From the NCBI GenBank assembly GCA_963823895.1, contig CAWGNG010000023.1, positions 124,001-188,000 on the forward strand: a DNA stretch of 64,000 bases, in the 5' to 3' direction. The position numbers were made by a program, and so were the translations under genes. Position 1 is the stretch's first letter; every line of letters begins with the position of its first letter. This DNA is from G963675935 sp963823895. Its GTDB lineage: Bacteria; Planctomycetota; Planctomycetia; Pirellulales; Thermoguttaceae. Positions 62,627 through 64,000 of the stretch are shown in pieces. The notes beneath the pieces were generated by a model. That model was not told the DNA's origin, did not search any database, and saw only the letters and a program-made list of their open reading frames with translations.

Positions 62627-62980
62627 TCAAGCCGTGCGTTGGTAGCGTTGCTGCCGTTTCACGCTGGACGGGTCGATGCCCCACAGCACCAGCGACAACT
62701 CCTGCCGCAGACCTCGACGCTCCGCGCTTGTGGGTCGTTGCTCGTCGGAAAGCGAAAGGTTCCTTCTTCCAGCCGCCGATAGTACAACGTCAGCCCGTCG
62801 CGATCCCACCACAAAAGTTTCACGCGATCGCCACGGCGACTGCGGAACACGAACAAGTGGCCGGACAAGGGATCGTATCCCAGCCAGTCCCGCACCAGGG
62901 CGGCCAGTGTGTCGAAACTTTTTCGCATATCTGTCGGCGCCAGCACACGTAGATCCGCACCAGTTCCGACAGGTTCAACA
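62627..62980 (-). pseudogene. tnpB: IS66 TnpB, two frameshifts
   Basis: The start region (LNLSELVRIYVC from a TTG near 62980) is in one frame, the middle (APTDMRKSFDTLAALVRDWLGYDP, LFVFRSRRGDRVKLLWWDRDGL) in another, and the end (ASVKRQ-like GIDPSSVKRQQRYQRTA) in a third. The shifts lie near 62945 and 62755. Together they give a typical TnpB of about 117 residues. TnpB is needed for IS66 transposition. Confidence 0.82.
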
Positions 62981-63430
62981 CGGCTGCACCTCCAGCACGG
63001 CCAGCACAGCGGCGAGCGTTTGCCGGTCGAAGCCCGCCTGCACCCGTACCGTGCGGCCTTGCCCCAGGATAATCTCCACGCCGCCGTCCGCCTCAGCCGC
63101 GCCGAAGCACCTGCTTGCCGGTCCCACCACATGCACGGGCAGAAACGAAGGCGTAGCACCATGCCGTGGCGATACCCGCTTGGATGAACGCGACGTTGGC
63201 GTCGCCGGGCGTGACTGGAACTGCGCGCCGTCCACGGCACCGGATACCCGCTTGCCGGTGCGGTGACCACCTCGCGCCAGTTTATGCCGCCAGAAATAGA
63301 AGGCCGACTCCCGCAATTCCTCGGCGCGGCAAAACGCCCGCACCGATTGGCCGCCTTCCCTCCACCGCCGCACCACCTCTTCCCAATAGCTCCGTCGCCG
63401 CGGATCGCCGTGTCGAATTCGTTTCTTCAT
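62975..63430 (-). CDS. tnpA: IS66 TnpA (helix-turn-helix)
   Basis: The 151-residue protein starts MKKRIRHGDPRRRSYWEEVV and has an HTH region (GQSVRAFCRAEELRESAFYFWRHKL), and a C-terminal VRVQAGFDRQTLAAVLAVLE, the typical TnpA ends. It is predicted to bind the IS ends. The longer frame from 63451 adds seven residues without support. Confidence 0.85.
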   Translation of the reverse strand: MKKRIRHGDPRRRSYWEEVVRRWREGGQSVRAFCRAEELRESAFYFWRHKLARGGHRTGKRVSGAVDGAQFQSRPATPTSRSSKRVSPRHGATPSFLPVHVVGPASRCFGAAEADGGVEIILGQGRTVRVQAGFDRQTLAAVLAVLEVQPC

Positions 63431-63523
63431 GTTCGGGCTCCTGAGGTTCATCGAGCCGAGACCATCCCGGCCGATGCCCCCAGCCTACCCGACTGCACAA
63501 GACGTGTTCCGCCAGTCACTTAC

Positions 63524-64000
63524 AATGTGTTGCGTAGTTGTCCATCACGATGTAGAGCCGCTCCTCCTGGCGGTAACGACGACGAATCCAACGGAAGAAG
63601 CTGAGGAAGTCTCTCCAGGTCTTCGTGCGGGTGAACCGTCCGTACAGCTTCCGCGTTTCCAGATCGTAGAGGGCGAAGCACTGGCGAACACCTCCAAAGC
63701 GATGGTATGTTGCCCGCAATCGTTCCACTCGTTTACTTCGCCCCGCCAGGCAGTGGCCGTGTCGTGGCTGGAGGTTCAAGGGACCGAATTCGTCCACACA
63801 CAAGCGCCGACCGCCGCGCGGGCGTTCGGCGTAGAGTCTTCGGATCCGCCGATATTTCGGCCAAAACTCGGGGTCGGTCGATTCCTTCCAGGTCTTCGTC
63901 CGCCGCCAGCGGATCCCACAACGGCGAAGCAATTGTCGCAGCCACTCCAGGCTGATCTTGGCCAGGAGCCCTTGTTCGACCAAGTATTGACGCAATTTGG
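63524..64000 (-). pseudogene. IS630-type transposase, 5' part (runs off the window)
   Basis: The frame reads from the right edge (KLRQYLVEQGLLAKISLEWL) through VDEFGPLNL, the first catalytic Asp, to YIVMDNYATH, the second, where it is interrupted by the IS66 element. The start codon lies beyond the window. It differs from the IS630 element at 26528 and so is a second member of the family. Confidence 0.85.

Larger units (their letters stand above)
60897..63523 (-). mobile_element. IS66-family insertion sequence, 2,627 bp, inside an IS630 gene
   Basis: The ends are inverted repeats: GTAAGCGTCCCGCCGAGCAC at 60897 and GTAAGTGACTGGCGGAACAC read inward from 63523. They are flanked by the 8-bp duplication AATGTGTT (60889-60896 and 63524-63531), as expected of IS66. 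Three minus-strand genes (tnpA, tnpB, tnpC) lie inside in the normal order. tnpB has frameshifts, so the element may not move unaided. Confidence 0.92.

Noticed and set aside
1..64000. CRISPR array, tRNA or rRNA gene
   Set aside because: No evenly spaced repeats with unique spacers, no cloverleaf-like segment and no rRNA-like stretch was noticed on reading. A dedicated scan was not possible, so short tRNAs could have been missed.

Overview
The window looks like part of a planctomycete chromosome (Planctomycetota, perhaps Pirellulales; inferred, no rRNA gene is present). The reasons are high GC, a PEP-CTERM/exosortase system with a large exopolysaccharide (EPS) locus, many SNF2, two-gene signalling and IS genes of the kind common in that phylum, many unrelated palindromic repeats between genes, and a Gram-negative envelope gene (kdsA).

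Layout. (1) 1-3.4 kb: the end of a glycoside hydrolase, two short hairpins, and a complete but frameshifted ISKra4-like insertion sequence with perfect inverted repeats and a 9-bp target duplication. (2) 3.5-7.1 kb: a compact operon of a vWA protein, a PP2C-like phosphatase (frameshifted), a tail-anchored protein kinase and a membrane HExxH metallopeptidase. It resembles a TerY-P type signalling triad with an added peptidase. (3) 7.4-9.2 kb: hslV-hslU. (4) 9.3-17.5 kb: two unknown genes, then on the minus strand a membrane transglutaminase-like/TPR protein, kdsA, a lipid kinase carrying an in-frame palindromic repeat, and a sugar porter, then a plus-strand URO-D-like protein. (5) 17.5-24.7 kb: an accessory stretch with gene fragments (AAA+ ATPase, serine recombinase), a nuclease-like protein, and an SNF2 helicase/SWIM pair. 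(6) 25.2-31.6 kb: four minus-strand PEP-CTERM protein genes, one IS630 element, and five copies of a conserved promoter-like element, one of them with no gene behind it. (7) 32.2-60.5 kb: a plus-strand EPS/exosortase locus. (8) 60.6-64 kb: an IS66 element inserted in an IS630 transposase gene, with an 8-bp target duplication.

How it fits together. The exosortase would process the PEP-CTERM proteins at the membrane. The chain-length regulator/tyrosine kinase, TPR protein, two EpsI proteins, priming sugar transferase, glycosyltransferases, flippase, polymerase, deacetylases, FemAB-like and acyl/acetyltransferases would make and decorate the EPS with which those proteins are thought to associate. 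The shared promoter element upstream of all four PEP-CTERM genes suggests that they form one regulon.

Caution: at least seven otherwise good non-IS genes (PP2C, a coiled-coil gene, TPR, three GT2s, and possibly the ACP) carry apparent frameshifts. Real decay and assembly indels cannot be told apart from sequence alone.
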